Positions 16,380-26,994 of a DNA stretch of 64,000 nt are shown here, in pieces; within the stretch, counting starts at the first letter, position 1, and each line of letters opens with the position of its first letter. The stretch comes from an uncultured Aquimarina sp. GTDB taxonomy: Bacteria; Bacteroidota; Bacteroidia; Flavobacteriales; Flavobacteriaceae. The stretch is from the NCBI GenBank assembly GCA_947496555.1, contig CANMDH010000019.1:35536-99535 (forward strand), read 5' to 3'. Under the pieces are notes generated by a model that worked only from the letters and a program-made list of their open reading frames with translations, did no database searches and had not been told where the DNA came from. The translations under genes and the position numbers were made by a program.

Positions 16380-16403
16380 TGTAGTGTAGGTTTGAAATGC
16401 AAA

Positions 16404-17465
16404 TTACAAGTTTTTATGTAAAAATTCTCGTAATTGCTCAGAGAATAATTCTGGTTCGAAACTTGGGTATAACTCCAAAGATTGTTTTTTAAGTTCTTTG
16501 GTTGTTTTGTTTTTAAAAAGCAAGGGCTTATAATCTGCTAGGTGAACGGACATGTGTTTTTCTCCATCTTCAAACATATTCCAGTCTTTTTTGATAATCC
16601 ATGGCGAGAAAATAGTAAATGTAGAGATATTCAATGCCTTCGCCATGTTTACTGCTCCTCCTTCATTACCTACCAAAACATCACAATAGGATAGGATTGC
16701 AATAAATCCACGAAGACTTTTTGCAAATACATCAAAATAAATGCGTTGTTGGGTTTTGTAATTCGTCAAATTAAAAATTGTGCGTGCATCCTTTTCTTGA
16801 TTAGGGATGTAGTTGAATAGAATATTGGCTCCGGTTGTCGATACGATTTCATCAATAACCTTGGCCATATATTCAAAAGGTAACGTTTTTCTGGCGTCAC
16901 TACCCAAAACACTAATCATTACCAGGGGTTTTTTAGGATCAATTTCATTTGATTCCAAAAATTCCCTGGCTTTTTCTTTTTCCTCTTCAGCAAGAAATAT
17001 TTTTGGTTTAATAATTTCTGATGCAATCCTATTTTCTGGTAACACCAATCGCAATCTGTTTTCAATGGCCGTACTGGCATTGGTAATCGGCTCGGTATGA
17101 CGTCTAATAGTTTTGGTGTATAAAAATTGAGTATACCATTTGTAGAAAGATCTTTTCTCCTTTGCTCCAGAAAATAGCGTAATAAGATTGCTTTCTAATT
17201 TGCCATACGCATCAATTACAAGATCGTATTGGGTCCTTCTAATTTGCGTTAAAAATTGATAGAACGAGACTTTACTATCTCGATATACATCTTTAAATTC
17301 TATAATCGAATCAAAAAATGGATTTTCTAATACAACGGGTCTTGTGTTAGAATTTATTAAGTAATCGATAGTAGCATCCGGATATTCTTTGCGTAAAGTT
17401 TCGCAAATAATCGTACTGGTAAGCACATCACCAATCATTTTTTGTTGAATGACTAAAATCTTCAT
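16404..17465 (-). CDS. glycosyltransferase family 9 (heptosyltransferase-like) protein
   Basis: The 353-residue GT-B enzyme resembles ADP-heptose:LPS heptosyltransferases, which extend the inner core of LPS at the cytoplasmic face. It starts MKILVIQQKMIGDVLTSTII and continues ATIDYLINSNTRPVV, both standard for the family. The C-terminal half carries VMISVLGSDARKTLPFEYMA and VLVGNEGGAVNMAKALNIST, the sugar-nucleotide site (here NEGGAVNMA; many family members have NDSGPMH, so the donor sugar may differ from heptose). First gene of a minus-strand pair with the WaaE-like GT2. Confidence 0.92.
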   Translation of the reverse strand: MKILVIQQKMIGDVLTSTIICETLRKEYPDATIDYLINSNTRPVVLENPFFDSIIEFKDVYRDSKVSFYQFLTQIRRTQYDLVIDAYGKLESNLITLFSGAKEKRSFYKWYTQFLYTKTIRRHTEPITNASTAIENRLRLVLPENRIASEIIKPKIFLAEEEKEKAREFLESNEIDPKKPLVMISVLGSDARKTLPFEYMAKVIDEIVSTTGANILFNYIPNQEKDARTIFNLTNYKTQQRIYFDVFAKSLRGFIAILSYCDVLVGNEGGAVNMAKALNISTFTIFSPWIIKKDWNMFEDGEKHMSVHLADYKPLLFKNKTTKELKKQSLELYPSFEPELFSEQLREFLHKNL

Positions 17466-17486
17466 GAACTATCAATTAAAAATAAC

Positions 17487-17514
17487 TGAGCTTGTCTTCT
17501 TTTAGACAAGCTCA
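17487..17514 (-). terminator. hairpin downstream of dapD
   Basis: A perfect 11-bp stem (TGAGCTTGTCT / AGACAAGCTCA) with a 6-nt loop is followed on the minus strand by GTTATTTTT. It lies 20 bp after the dapD stop and before the GT9 start, so it probably separates the two transcripts. Confidence 0.75.
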
Positions 17515-17533
17515 AACTATATTCTTTACAAAA

Positions 17534-18349
17534 TTAAACAGCAACATCGTATTCGCGAAGTGCATCATTTAATGAGGTTTTCTTATCTGTACTTTCTTTA
17601 CGTTTACCTATGATTAAGGCACAAGGTACATTATATTCGCCAGCTGCAAACTTTTTGGTATAACTTCCTGGGATTACAACAGAACCCGCGGGAACAATAC
17701 CTTTTCTTTCTATAGGAGCATCACCAGTAACATCAATTATTTTTGTAGAGGCGGTTAACACCACATTGGCACCAAGTACTGCTTCCTTTTCTACTCGTAC
17801 TCCCTCAACAACGATACATCGAGATCCTATGAAAGCATTGTCTTCGATAATTACAGGAGCGGCTTGAAGAGGTTCTAATACCCCACCAATACCTACACCA
17901 CCACTTAAATGTACATTTTTCCCAATCTGTGCACAACTACCTACGGTTGCCCATGTATCTACCATGGTTCCTTGGTCTACATACGCACCAATATTTACAT
18001 AACTAGGCATTAAAATCGTACCCGGAGAAATATAAGCGCCATGACGAGCAACGGCATTAGGAACTACTCGAATTCCTTTAGCCTCGTATCCTCTTTTTAA
18101 CGGAATTTTGTCATGATATTCAAATATCCCTGCTTCTAGTGTTTCCATTTTCTGAATTGGGAAATATAAAACAACTCCTTTTTTTACCCATTCATTTACT
18201 TGCCACCCACCTTCAATAGGTTCGGCAACTCTTAATTTACCGAGATCTAATAAATTAACAACTTCTCGAATGGCGTCTTGAGTCGATGATTCTTTTAAAA
18301 GCTCTCGGTTTTCCCAGGCTTTTTCTATGGTTTCTTTTAGTTGGTTCAT
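17534..18349 (-). CDS. dapD: 2,3,4,5-tetrahydropyridine-2,6-dicarboxylate N-succinyltransferase
   Basis: This transfers a succinyl group from succinyl-CoA to tetrahydrodipicolinate in the succinylase branch of lysine/meso-diaminopimelate synthesis. The open frame extends to 18409, but the family start is the ATG at 18347-18349 (MNQLKETIEKAWENRELL), giving 271 residues, the normal length. The left-handed beta-helix hexapeptide region runs from about residue 110 to 220 (VRVVPNAVARHGAYISPGT, MPSYVNIGAYVDQGTMVDTW, GKNVHLSGGVGIGGVLEP), followed by the CoA-binding tail VVIPGSY. A hairpin terminator follows. It is divergent from ruvX. Confidence 0.96.
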   Translation of the reverse strand: MNQLKETIEKAWENRELLKESSTQDAIREVVNLLDLGKLRVAEPIEGGWQVNEWVKKGVVLYFPIQKMETLEAGIFEYHDKIPLKRGYEAKGIRVVPNAVARHGAYISPGTILMPSYVNIGAYVDQGTMVDTWATVGSCAQIGKNVHLSGGVGIGGVLEPLQAAPVIIEDNAFIGSRCIVVEGVRVEKEAVLGANVVLTASTKIIDVTGDAPIERKGIVPAGSVVIPGSYTKKFAAGEYNVPCALIIGKRKESTDKKTSLNDALREYDVAV

Positions 18350-18458
18350 GTAATTAAAAAATTTTGGTAAATATAATAGCTTCCTTTTAAAAAAGTACGG
18401 ATTAACCATATTTTAGGAAACCATTAATAAATTAGAATGTTTATTTGTTATAATGTCA

Positions 18459-18466
18459 TATTTTTG
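18459..18466 (+). promoter_or_regulatory. -7 box TATTTTTG just before ruvX
   Basis: Exact TAnnTTTG match ending 8 bp before the first ATG (18474) and 14 bp before the second (18480). With transcription starting about 5-8 bp downstream of the box, the message would be leaderless or nearly so. Confidence 0.5.
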
Positions 18467-18473
18467 CACAAAA

Positions 18474-18890
18474 ATGAGAATGGCAAGGATTTTGGCTATA
18501 GATTATGGAGGAAAGCGATGCGGGATTGCTGTTACAGATGAATCTCAAATTATAGCTTCGGGTTTAACCACTGTAGATACTAAAGATTTATTATCTTGGA
18601 TAAAAGATTATGTGTCTAAAGAAGCAGTAGAGCTTTTTGTAGTTGGCGAACCTAAAAGGTTGCATGGAGAAGCCTCAGAAAGTGAAAAGCTAATTAAACC
18701 ATTTTTAGAAAAACTAAGTAAAGAGCTTCCAGATATTCCGATAAAAAGAATTGATGAACGTTTTACTTCTAAAATAGCTTTTGATACCATGATTGCCGGT
18801 GGAATTTCAAAAAAGAAACGAAGAAATAAGGCACTTGTTGATCAGATTAGCGCAACGATTATACTACAAGATTATTTGTATAATCAATAA
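18474..18890 (+). CDS. ruvX: Holliday junction resolvase-like RuvX (YqgF family)
   Basis: The protein of about 138 residues has an RNase H-like fold; the family acts in pre-16S rRNA 5' processing (YqgF) and is annotated as a putative Holliday junction resolvase. The motifs ILAIDYGGKRCGIAVTD (catalytic Asp), ELFVVGEPKRLHG (with the Glu-containing strand) and KRIDERFTSKIA are visible. The frame is open from 18453, but the promoter box at 18459-18466 overlaps that extension, so ATG 18474 (MRMARILA) or 18480 (MARILA) is the likely start. It is followed 25 bp later by def. Confidence 0.93.
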   Translation: MRMARILAIDYGGKRCGIAVTDESQIIASGLTTVDTKDLLSWIKDYVSKEAVELFVVGEPKRLHGEASESEKLIKPFLEKLSKELPDIPIKRIDERFTSKIAFDTMIAGGISKKKRRNKALVDQISATIILQDYLYNQ

Positions 18891-18915
18891 ATAATAGAAA
18901 TAAGTAATAAGAAAT

Positions 18916-19506
18916 ATGATTTTTCCAATTGTAGCATACGGAGACCCTGTATTAAAGAAAAAGGCCAAGGAAATCAAAAAAGAGTATCCTAAACTTGAAG
19001 AACTGCTAGAAAACATGTTTGAAACCATGTACGCAGCTCATGGTGTGGGATTGGCAGCTCCCCAGATTGGTCTTCCCATTCGTTTGTTTTTAGTAGATAC
19101 TGAACCTTTTTCAGAGGATGAAGAGCTGTCAGAAAAAGAACGAGAGCAGCTAAAAGGTTTAAAAAAAGTTTTCATAAACGCTACTATACTTGAAGAGACT
19201 GGAGAGAAATGGGCGTTTACCGAAGGATGTCTTAGTATTCCGGATATTAGAGAAGATGTTTTTCGTAATGAGACGATAAAAATTAACTATTTCGATGAAA
19301 ACTTTGTTGAGCATACCGAAACTTATGATGGATTAGCTGCCAGAGTTATTCAACATGAGTATGATCATATCGAAGGAATTCTATTCACCGATAAACTATC
19401 AAGTCTTAAAAAACGTTTAATAAAAGGAAAGCTAGCCAACATTTCCAAAGGAAAAGTTAACGCAGATTATCGTATGCGTTTTCCATTAGCTAAAAAAGTA
19501 AGATAA
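18916..19506 (+). CDS. def: peptide deformylase
   Basis: This removes the formyl group from the initiator methionine of nascent proteins. The 196-residue metalloenzyme shows all three motifs in order: GVGLAAPQIG (about 43-52), EGCLSIP (about 113-119, metal-binding Cys) and QHEYDHIEGILF (about 150-161, two metal-binding His and the catalytic Glu). An insertion between motifs 1 and 2 is acidic (DTEPFSEDEELSEKEREQ), as common in Bacteroidota. It follows ruvX closely and precedes a DUF5606 gene in the same direction, an arrangement I recall as common in Flavobacteriaceae. Confidence 0.97.
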   Translation: MIFPIVAYGDPVLKKKAKEIKKEYPKLEELLENMFETMYAAHGVGLAAPQIGLPIRLFLVDTEPFSEDEELSEKEREQLKGLKKVFINATILEETGEKWAFTEGCLSIPDIREDVFRNETIKINYFDENFVEHTETYDGLAARVIQHEYDHIEGILFTDKLSSLKKRLIKGKLANISKGKVNADYRMRFPLAKKVR

Positions 19507-19595
19507 TTAAGATTTAGATTAAAATATTTATGTTGGTAAATGTTTGATTTTTTGAAACGAACTGCAGATATTTGCCAACCTTGAAAAGATGTTAT

Positions 19596-20018
19596 ATGGG
19601 CTTAGATAAAATACTAGCAATCTCAGGCAAACCTGGTTTATATGAGTTAAAAACTCAAACTCGAAGTGGATTTTTGGCAGAATCATTGTTAGATGGGAAA
19701 AGACTGTCGGTAAGTATTCGGCATAATGTAAGTATTCTTAGTGAAATTGCTATTTATACATTTACAGAGGAAGTTCCACTGCGAGAGATTTTTAAGAAAA
19801 TTCAGGAAAAAGAAAACGGAGAGCAAGCAATTAGTCATAAAGAGTCCAAAGGTAAACTAGAAGCATATTTTAGTGAAGTGCTTCCAGACTATGATGAGGA
19901 TAGAGTTTATGCCAGTGATATGAAAAAAGTAATACAGTGGTATAATATTCTTCAATCCAAAGGAATGACTGATTTTTCGGATCCAGAAGAAAATAGTGCT
20001 TCCGAAGAAGAAGAATAA
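19596..20018 (+). CDS. DUF5606 domain-containing protein
   Basis: The conserved Bacteroidota protein has no known function. The open frame reaches a TTG at 19572, but ATG 19596 gives MGLDKILAISGKPGLYELKT, the normal family start, for about 140 residues. The N-terminal ~65 residues look like a small beta-barrel domain (KPGLYELKTQTRSGFLAESL ... GKRLSVSIRHNVSILSEI), followed by a helical segment and a Glu-rich tail (SDPEENSASEEEE). No signal peptide. It lies downstream of def with a terminator after it. Confidence 0.88.
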   Translation: MGLDKILAISGKPGLYELKTQTRSGFLAESLLDGKRLSVSIRHNVSILSEIAIYTFTEEVPLREIFKKIQEKENGEQAISHKESKGKLEAYFSEVLPDYDEDRVYASDMKKVIQWYNILQSKGMTDFSDPEENSASEEEE

Positions 20019-20039
20019 CCAATGCATTTTAAAGAAAAA

Positions 20040-20065
20040 GAATCCTGTCTGCTAGACGGGATTTT
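20040..20065 (+). terminator. terminator after the DUF5606 gene
   Basis: Stem AATCCTGTCT (20041-20050) / AGACGGGATT (20054-20063) with one G-T pair and a 3-nt loop, followed by TTATTTTTT. It closes the ruvX-def-DUF5606 transcript. Confidence 0.75.
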
Positions 20066-20178
20066 ATTTTTTGGCTAAATTTACAAATTGATTTTCAGAT
20101 TTTTAGACTGTTGAAGAGCTATGAATAAGTTCTAAGAATATTGCTTAATTTTCAGAGCATCATTTCAGGACTTCTTTG

Positions 20179-20186
20179 TATTTTTG
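20179..20186 (+). promoter_or_regulatory. -7 box TATTTTTG upstream of pyrG
   Basis: Exact TAnnTTTG match 38 bp before the pyrG ATG; no clear TTG at -33. Confidence 0.5.
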
Positions 20187-20218
20187 CGCAGAATTTAAAT
20201 ACAACATCTAATAGTTAA

Positions 20219-21868
<1,650 letters not shown>

Positions 21869-21911
21869 TTGGCTAGGTAATTGACAACAAGAAAAAGTAA
21901 TATATAATTTC

Positions 21912-21945
21912 AAAAGCCTTTCTGAGTAATCAGAGAAAGGCTTTT
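21912..21945 (+). terminator. terminator between pyrG and yidC
   Basis: A perfect 12-bp stem AAAAGCCTTTCT / AGAAAGGCTTTT with a 10-nt loop is followed by T. It lies only 13 bp before the yidC start, so it could also act on yidC leader transcripts. Confidence 0.85.
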
Positions 21946-21958
21946 TATACATACATAA

Positions 21959-23854
21959 ATGGAAGAAAAGAAATTTGACCTTAATTCGATAATTGGATTT
22001 GCACTTATTTTCGGGATTGTAGCTTTTATGTTTTATAAAAACCAACCAACCCCAGAGGAAATTGAAGCTCAGAAAAAAGCCAAAGAAGAACAAGTTGAAG
22101 CTCAAGAAAAAACTAAAGATACCAATACTAATACAACAGATTTTGTAACAAAAACAGAAGCCATTGTTGCTAATCCTCAAGATTCTGTAGCAATTGCTGG
22201 AGCAAAATCTCAACTGGGCGCTTTTGCTTATTCGGCGAGCTTACCTTCAGCAAAAGAAAGTTACACCAAGATTGAAAATGAGGTATTAAGCCTTAAGGTA
22301 AACAATAGAGGGGGATATATCTCTGAAGCGTTATTAAAGAACTTCAAAACCTACGATTCAATCCCTGTGTATTTGATTAAAGATGGAAAAAATGCTTCTT
22401 TCAACTTAAATTTTGGGACAACAGACAATAGAATTTTAAATACCAAAGACTTGTTTTTTGAACCAACTGTGACCAAAAATGGTGAAAACACGGTGCTATC
22501 TATGAGACTTAAGGTTTCAGATTCTAAATTTTTAGAATATAGATATGAGCTAAAGCCCAACGATTATATGTTGGATTTCACCATTATATCTCAAGGATTA
22601 CAGCAAGTAATTAATAGTAGTCAGGCTATTAACCTGGATTGGAAACTTCAAGGGATGCGACATGCCAAAAGTGCAACTTATGAGAATCGTTATACCGAAG
22701 TGCTTTATGAGTATGATGGAGATAAAGACGATTATTTAGGACAGGGAGAGTTTGCCGATGATGAAGAAGAAAATGTAAGTTGGATTGCTTTTAAACAACA
22801 TTTCTTTACGTCTGTACTTTTAACCGATACGCCATTTAAAAAAGCAAATTTCACCTCAAAAAACATTGCAAACTCTAGTGAGTTGGATGATAAAGATATA
22901 AAAGTGACCAAAGAATTTTCTGCAACCATGCCATTAGAGCTGAAAGGAGGAGAGCTTAATTATGCTATGGATTGGTATTATGGTCCTACTGATTATAGGA
23001 TTTTGGATGATTATAAGCGTAACCTTGATGAAATTGTACCGCTTGGTTGGGGAATTTTTGGAGTAATTAATAAATATCTGTTTATTCCATTTTTTGCTTT
23101 CTTAAGTAGTTTTCTTCCGTATGGTATTGCAATTGTTGTGATGACCGTTATTGTGCGTATTATTTTATCTCCTGTTACTTACAAATCATATCTATCTCAG
23201 GCCAAAATGAAAGTATTACGCCCTGAGATTACAGAGATTAACGAAAAGCATAAGGATAATGCGATGAAGAAGCAGCAAGAAACCATGGCGCTGTATGGCA
23301 AAGCTGGAGTGAACCCTATGAGTGGTTGTTTACCGGCTTTAATGCAGATTCCGGTTTTCTATGCATTATTTAATTTCTTTCCAAGTGCATTTCAATTACG
23401 ACAAAAAAGTTTCTTATGGGCAGATGATTTATCAAGTTATGATACGATAGCACAATTGCCATTCGAAATTCCATTTTATGGGGATCATATTAGTTTATTC
23501 CCAATATTAGCATCTGTGGCAATTTTTATCTACATGACGATGACTACCGGGCAAACGATGCAGACACAACAACCGGGAATGCCTAATATGAAGTTTATAA
23601 TGTATTTATCTCCGGTAATGATGTTGTTTTTCTTTAATAACTATGCCAGTGGGTTATCATTATATTATTTCATCTCAAACTTGATTACTATCGGAATCAT
23701 GTTGGTTATAAAAAATGTAATTATCGATGAAGATAAAATTCATGCAAAAATCCAGGAAAACAAGAAGAAACCTAAGAAACAAGGTAAGTTCCAGAAGAAG
23801 ATGAAAGAGCTAATGGAACAAGCTGAGCAACAAAAAAAAGCTAATAAGAAATAG
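21959..23854 (+). CDS. yidC: membrane protein insertase YidC
   Basis: The insertase places proteins in the cytoplasmic membrane alone or with SecYEG. The 631-residue protein has one N-terminal transmembrane helix (SIIGFALIFGIVAFMFYKN), a large periplasmic beta domain (about 80-340), and the conserved C-terminal 60KD_IMP core. In the core are WGIFGVINKYLFIPFFAFLS, AIVVMTVIVRIILSPVTYKS, and GVNPMSGCLPALMQIPVFYA. The long Lys-rich C-tail (KKPKKQGKFQKKMKELMEQA) is typical of ribosome-binding tails. It follows pyrG, as often in Flavobacteriaceae. Confidence 0.97.
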   Translation: MEEKKFDLNSIIGFALIFGIVAFMFYKNQPTPEEIEAQKKAKEEQVEAQEKTKDTNTNTTDFVTKTEAIVANPQDSVAIAGAKSQLGAFAYSASLPSAKESYTKIENEVLSLKVNNRGGYISEALLKNFKTYDSIPVYLIKDGKNASFNLNFGTTDNRILNTKDLFFEPTVTKNGENTVLSMRLKVSDSKFLEYRYELKPNDYMLDFTIISQGLQQVINSSQAINLDWKLQGMRHAKSATYENRYTEVLYEYDGDKDDYLGQGEFADDEEENVSWIAFKQHFFTSVLLTDTPFKKANFTSKNIANSSELDDKDIKVTKEFSATMPLELKGGELNYAMDWYYGPTDYRILDDYKRNLDEIVPLGWGIFGVINKYLFIPFFAFLSSFLPYGIAIVVMTVIVRIILSPVTYKSYLSQAKMKVLRPEITEINEKHKDNAMKKQQETMALYGKAGVNPMSGCLPALMQIPVFYALFNFFPSAFQLRQKSFLWADDLSSYDTIAQLPFEIPFYGDHISLFPILASVAIFIYMTMTTGQTMQTQQPGMPNMKFIMYLSPVMMLFFFNNYASGLSLYYFISNLITIGIMLVIKNVIIDEDKIHAKIQENKKKPKKQGKFQKKMKELMEQAEQQKKANKK

Positions 23855-23885
23855 CTTAATTTTGCTTATCAAATAATATATGTTC

Positions 23886-23912
23886 AAAAAAGCCTTTTTT
23901 AGGGGCTTTTTT
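23886..23912 (+). terminator. terminator after yidC
   Basis: Stem AAAAAAGCC / GGCTTTTTT with a 9-nt loop and T-rich tail, 31 bp after the yidC stop. Confidence 0.8.
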
Positions 23913-24005
23913 GTTTTAAATTAGTTTTGTTATTTTGTTTTAGAAATATTGGTATACTTTTTGGGTATCACATTCGTTGAAGTAGTAGTCCCAAATATTA
24001 TAATT

Positions 24006-24692
24006 ATGCGAAGTACAGTTTTATTTTGTTTTTTAGCCATTACAAGTTTCTCGCTCCTGGCGCAGGAGTATAATCAGTTTGATGCTGATGGGAAACGGCA
24101 CGGAAAATGGCGAAAAAAATATGATAACAGCGATCAACTTCGGTATGAAGGTACCTTTGATCATGGAAAAGAAATAGGAGCGTTTAAATTCTATAAACCA
24201 AGTAGTGGGAATTCTCCAACAGCAATTAAGACATTTTCTAAAGATAACGACACAGTAAAAATAAAATATTTCACTGCCAAGGGAAAGGTAATAAGCAAGG
24301 GGCAGATGATAAATAAAGATCGAGTAGGTACGTGGACTTATTATCATAATGCATCTGATAAAGTTATGATGACCGAAGAATACAAATCAGGAAAGTTAAA
24401 CGGAGATCAACTTACTTATTTTGATAATGGCCAGTTGACCGAGAAAACCTCATTTGTTGAAGGAAAAAGACAGGGCAAGAGAATTATGTATTCTGAAAAA
24501 GGTGCAGTATTGAAAGAATTTAGCTATGATAATGATCAATTACATGGCTTGACTAAATATTATGACACCAGCAGTGGGAAACTTATTATTGAAGGTAATT
24601 ATAAAAGAGATCGTAAAGATGGTATCTGGAAATATTATGAAAATGGAAAGCTTATAGAACAAAAATCGTATCCATTACAAAATAGAGGATAG
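24006..24692 (+). CDS. secreted YwqK/MORN-repeat protein
   Basis: The open frame reaches 23949, but ATG 24006 gives a signal peptide (MRSTVLFCFLAITSFSLLAQ) and a 228-residue exported protein. The mature part is a series of about 20-25-residue MORN/YwqK-type repeats: DGKRHGKWRKKYDN, RYEGTFDHGKEIG, KDRVGTWTYYH, GKLNGDQLTYFDNGQL, EGKRQGKRIMYSEKG and RKDGIWKYYENGKLI. Databases often name this group toxin-antitoxin system YwqK family antitoxin, but no toxin gene is adjacent and the signal peptide argues for an envelope role. Function is unknown. It sits between terminators and is likely monocistronic. Confidence 0.85.
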   Translation: MRSTVLFCFLAITSFSLLAQEYNQFDADGKRHGKWRKKYDNSDQLRYEGTFDHGKEIGAFKFYKPSSGNSPTAIKTFSKDNDTVKIKYFTAKGKVISKGQMINKDRVGTWTYYHNASDKVMMTEEYKSGKLNGDQLTYFDNGQLTEKTSFVEGKRQGKRIMYSEKGAVLKEFSYDNDQLHGLTKYYDTSSGKLIIEGNYKRDRKDGIWKYYENGKLIEQKSYPLQNRG

Positions 24693-24733
24693 CAATATTG
24701 ATTTATTAAATAGATATATAAGTAAAACCATAT

Positions 24734-24760
24734 AGCAATGCATAAGCGTTGCTTTTTTTT
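24734..24760 (+). terminator. terminator after the YwqK/MORN gene
   Basis: Stem AGCAATGC (24734-24741) / GCGTTGCT (24746-24753), 4-nt loop, then a run of eight T. It overlaps the apparent N-terminal extension of the mnmA frame, which supports the later mnmA start. Confidence 0.8.
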
Positions 24761-24765
24761 ATTCT

Positions 24766-24773
24766 TATTTTTG
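24766..24773 (+). promoter_or_regulatory. -7 box TATTTTTG of mnmA
   Basis: Exact TAnnTTTG match between the upstream terminator and the ATG at 24804. Confidence 0.55.
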
Positions 24774-24803
24774 TATAAAATTTCAACTCAGAATAAATTA
24801 TTA

Positions 24804-25991
24804 ATGAAAAGAGTTATTGTAGGATTATCCGGTGGAGTGGATTCTAGTGTGGCTGCATACCTGTTGAAAGAGCAGGGGTATGAGGTAATTGGCTTGTTTA
24901 TGAAAAACTGGCATGATGATTCTGTGACAATTTCAGACGAATGCCCGTGGCTAGACGATAGCAATGATGCATTGTTGGTTGCCGAAAAACTTGGTATCCC
25001 ATTTCAAACCGTAGACCTAAGCGAGGAGTATAAAGAACGTATTGTTGATTATATGTTCAATGAGTATGAAAAAGGTCGTACCCCCAATCCAGATGTACTA
25101 TGTAATAGAGAGATCAAGTTTGATGTATTTTTAAAAATAGCATTGTCGTTAGGGGCAGATTATGTAGCCACTGGTCATTATTGTCAAAAAGAAACCATTA
25201 TAAAAGATGGTAAAGAGATACATAGATTATTAGTAGGTAAGGACCCTAACAAGGATCAATCTTACTTTTTATGCCAGTTGTCTCAAGAACAATTGGCAAA
25301 AACATTGTTTCCGGTTGGGGAATTACTAAAGCCTGAAGTGAGAAAAATTGCTTCAGAACAAAACCTGGCTACTGCAGATAAAAAAGATTCCCAAGGTTTA
25401 TGTTTTATCGGGAAAGTACGTTTGCCAGATTTTCTTCAGCAAAAATTACAACCAAAACAAGGTAATATTATAGAAATCCCCTCTTCCGAAGAAAAATATG
25501 TGCGTTCAAAGCCAGAATTTACTTCAAAAAAAGAAGAGTTAGAGTTTCTTTCAGCCAAGTATCAATATGAAACAAGTGATGGAAAAGTGGTTGGACAACA
25601 TCAGGGAGCGCATTACTTTACCAAGGGACAACGAAAAGGTTTGGCAGTTGGAGGTACGGTTGAACCACTTTTTGTAATAGAAACTGATGTAGAAACCAAT
25701 ACTATTTATACAGGACAAGGAAAAAAGCATCCCGGTTTGTATAGAAAGGCCTTATTCATTTCTAATGACGAATTACATTGGGTGCGTGAGGATCTTAAAC
25801 TAGAAGTTGATGAACAGCTCTCAGTAATGGCAAGAATACGATACAGACAACCTTTAGAACAAGCAATATTATATATGGTGGATGCTGGAATGTATGTGGT
25901 TTTTGAAAATAATCAAAGTGCTATTACTGAAGGACAATTTGTAGCCTGGTATCTTGACGATGAATTAGTGGGGTCTGGTGTAATTTCGTAA
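24804..25991 (+). CDS. mnmA: tRNA 2-thiouridine(34) synthase MnmA
   Basis: This enzyme thiolates U34 of tRNA-Lys, -Glu and -Gln. The open frame extends to 24738, but that part covers a terminator and promoter; ATG 24804 gives [20 protein letters not shown], the PP-loop start, and 395 residues. The catalytic Cys of [14 protein letters not shown] and the second Cys of [13 protein letters not shown] are both present, as is the conserved GHYCQKE. The C-terminal domain is a beta-barrel ([20 protein letters not shown]). It begins a run mnmA, oxidoreductase, mazG that may be one transcript. Confidence 0.96.
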   Translation: MKRVIVGLSGGVDSSVAAYLLKEQGYEVIGLFMKNWHDDSVTISDECPWLDDSNDALLVAEKLGIPFQTVDLSEEYKERIVDYMFNEYEKGRTPNPDVLCNREIKFDVFLKIALSLGADYVATGHYCQKETIIKDGKEIHRLLVGKDPNKDQSYFLCQLSQEQLAKTLFPVGELLKPEVRKIASEQNLATADKKDSQGLCFIGKVRLPDFLQQKLQPKQGNIIEIPSSEEKYVRSKPEFTSKKEELEFLSAKYQYETSDGKVVGQHQGAHYFTKGQRKGLAVGGTVEPLFVIETDVETNTIYTGQGKKHPGLYRKALFISNDELHWVREDLKLEVDEQLSVMARIRYRQPLEQAILYMVDAGMYVVFENNQSAITEGQFVAWYLDDELVGSGVIS

Positions 25992-26041
25992 CTTGTTCAT
26001 CAAAATTATAATATACACTTCATAAAGGTTTTTCTCTATTA

Positions 26042-26986
26042 ATGAATAAAATTAAAGAATTATTTGCAATCCAATACCCTATAATTCAGGGCGGAATGAT
26101 ATGGGCTAGTGGTTGGAAACTTGCTAGTGCGGTTAGTAATGCAGGAGGGTTAGGACTTATCGGTTCTGGATCTATGTATCCAGATGTATTAAGAGAGCAT
26201 ATTCAGAAATGTAAAAAAGCAACAGACAAGCCTTTTGGGGTAAATATACCAATGTTGTACCCTAATCTAGAAGAAATTATCCAAATCATTATAGAAGAGG
26301 GTATTAAGATTGTATTTACCTCTGCTGGAAATCCTAAGACATATACAAAGTATCTTAAGGAACAAGGGATTACAGTAGTTCACGTTGTAAGTAGTTTGAA
26401 ATTTGCCTTAAAAGCTCAGGAAGCCGGTGTTGATGCCGTTGTAGCTGAAGGTTTTGAGGCGGGAGGCCATAACGGAAGAGATGAAACTACCACACTTGCG
26501 CTAATCCCTATGGTTAAAGAAAAAATTGATGTCCCGCTAATTGCTGCGGGAGGTATCGCTACAGGCGAGGCCATGTATGCAGTTATGGCATTGGGAGCAG
26601 ATGGGGTGCAGGTAGGAAGTCGTTTTGTTGCAAGTGATGAAGCATCGTCCCATTTAGACTTTAAAAAGATGGTAGTAGATGCGAAAGAAGGAGATACACA
26701 TTTGACCCTTAAAGAACTTGCACCTGTGCGTATGCTTAAGAACAAGTTCTATCAAGAAGTGATGGGACTTTATGCGAAGGGACCTACAGTAGAAGAATTA
26801 AAGGAATTATTAGGACGAGCAAGAGCAAAACGCGGTATGTTTGAAGGAGATCTTGAGGAGGGAGAATTAGAAATAGGCCAAGTATCTGGATTGATTCATG
26901 ATATTAAACCGGCAGCTAGGATTGTAGAAGATATGATTGAAGAGTTCAGATCCTGTAAAAAAAGAATGGAGCAAGTTTCGATATAA
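26042..26986 (+). CDS. nitronate monooxygenase / 2-nitropropane dioxygenase family flavoprotein
   Basis: The 314-residue FMN-dependent TIM-barrel protein is of the NMO/FabK superfamily. The N-terminal YPIIQGGMIWASGWKLASAV (with VSNAGGLGLIGSGSM) is the FMN-binding signature; AEGFEAGGHNGRDETTTLAL holds the HN/H pair of the active site, and PLIAAGGIATGEAM with ALGADGVQVGSRF binds the FMN phosphate. FabK-type enoyl reductases look similar, so the exact reaction (nitronate oxidation or other NAD(P)H:flavin chemistry) is undecided. It is followed by mazG after 8 bp. Confidence 0.9.
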   Translation: MNKIKELFAIQYPIIQGGMIWASGWKLASAVSNAGGLGLIGSGSMYPDVLREHIQKCKKATDKPFGVNIPMLYPNLEEIIQIIIEEGIKIVFTSAGNPKTYTKYLKEQGITVVHVVSSLKFALKAQEAGVDAVVAEGFEAGGHNGRDETTTLALIPMVKEKIDVPLIAAGGIATGEAMYAVMALGADGVQVGSRFVASDEASSHLDFKKMVVDAKEGDTHLTLKELAPVRMLKNKFYQEVMGLYAKGPTVEELKELLGRARAKRGMFEGDLEEGELEIGQVSGLIHDIKPAARIVEDMIEEFRSCKKRMEQVSI

Positions 26987-26994
26987 ATGTTATT

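Noticed and set aside
18350-18409. N-terminal extension of DapD
   Set aside because: The family starts at MNQLKETIEKA and the extra 20 residues have no counterpart in normal-length (271-residue) enzymes.
24006-24692. Toxin-antitoxin module (YwqK named as antitoxin)
   Set aside because: No toxin gene adjoins it, the protein has a signal peptide, and the name rests on automated family labels.
24738-24803. N-terminal extension of MnmA from an upstream ATG
   Set aside because: The extension covers a terminator T-run and the promoter box, and family members start at [11 protein letters not shown].
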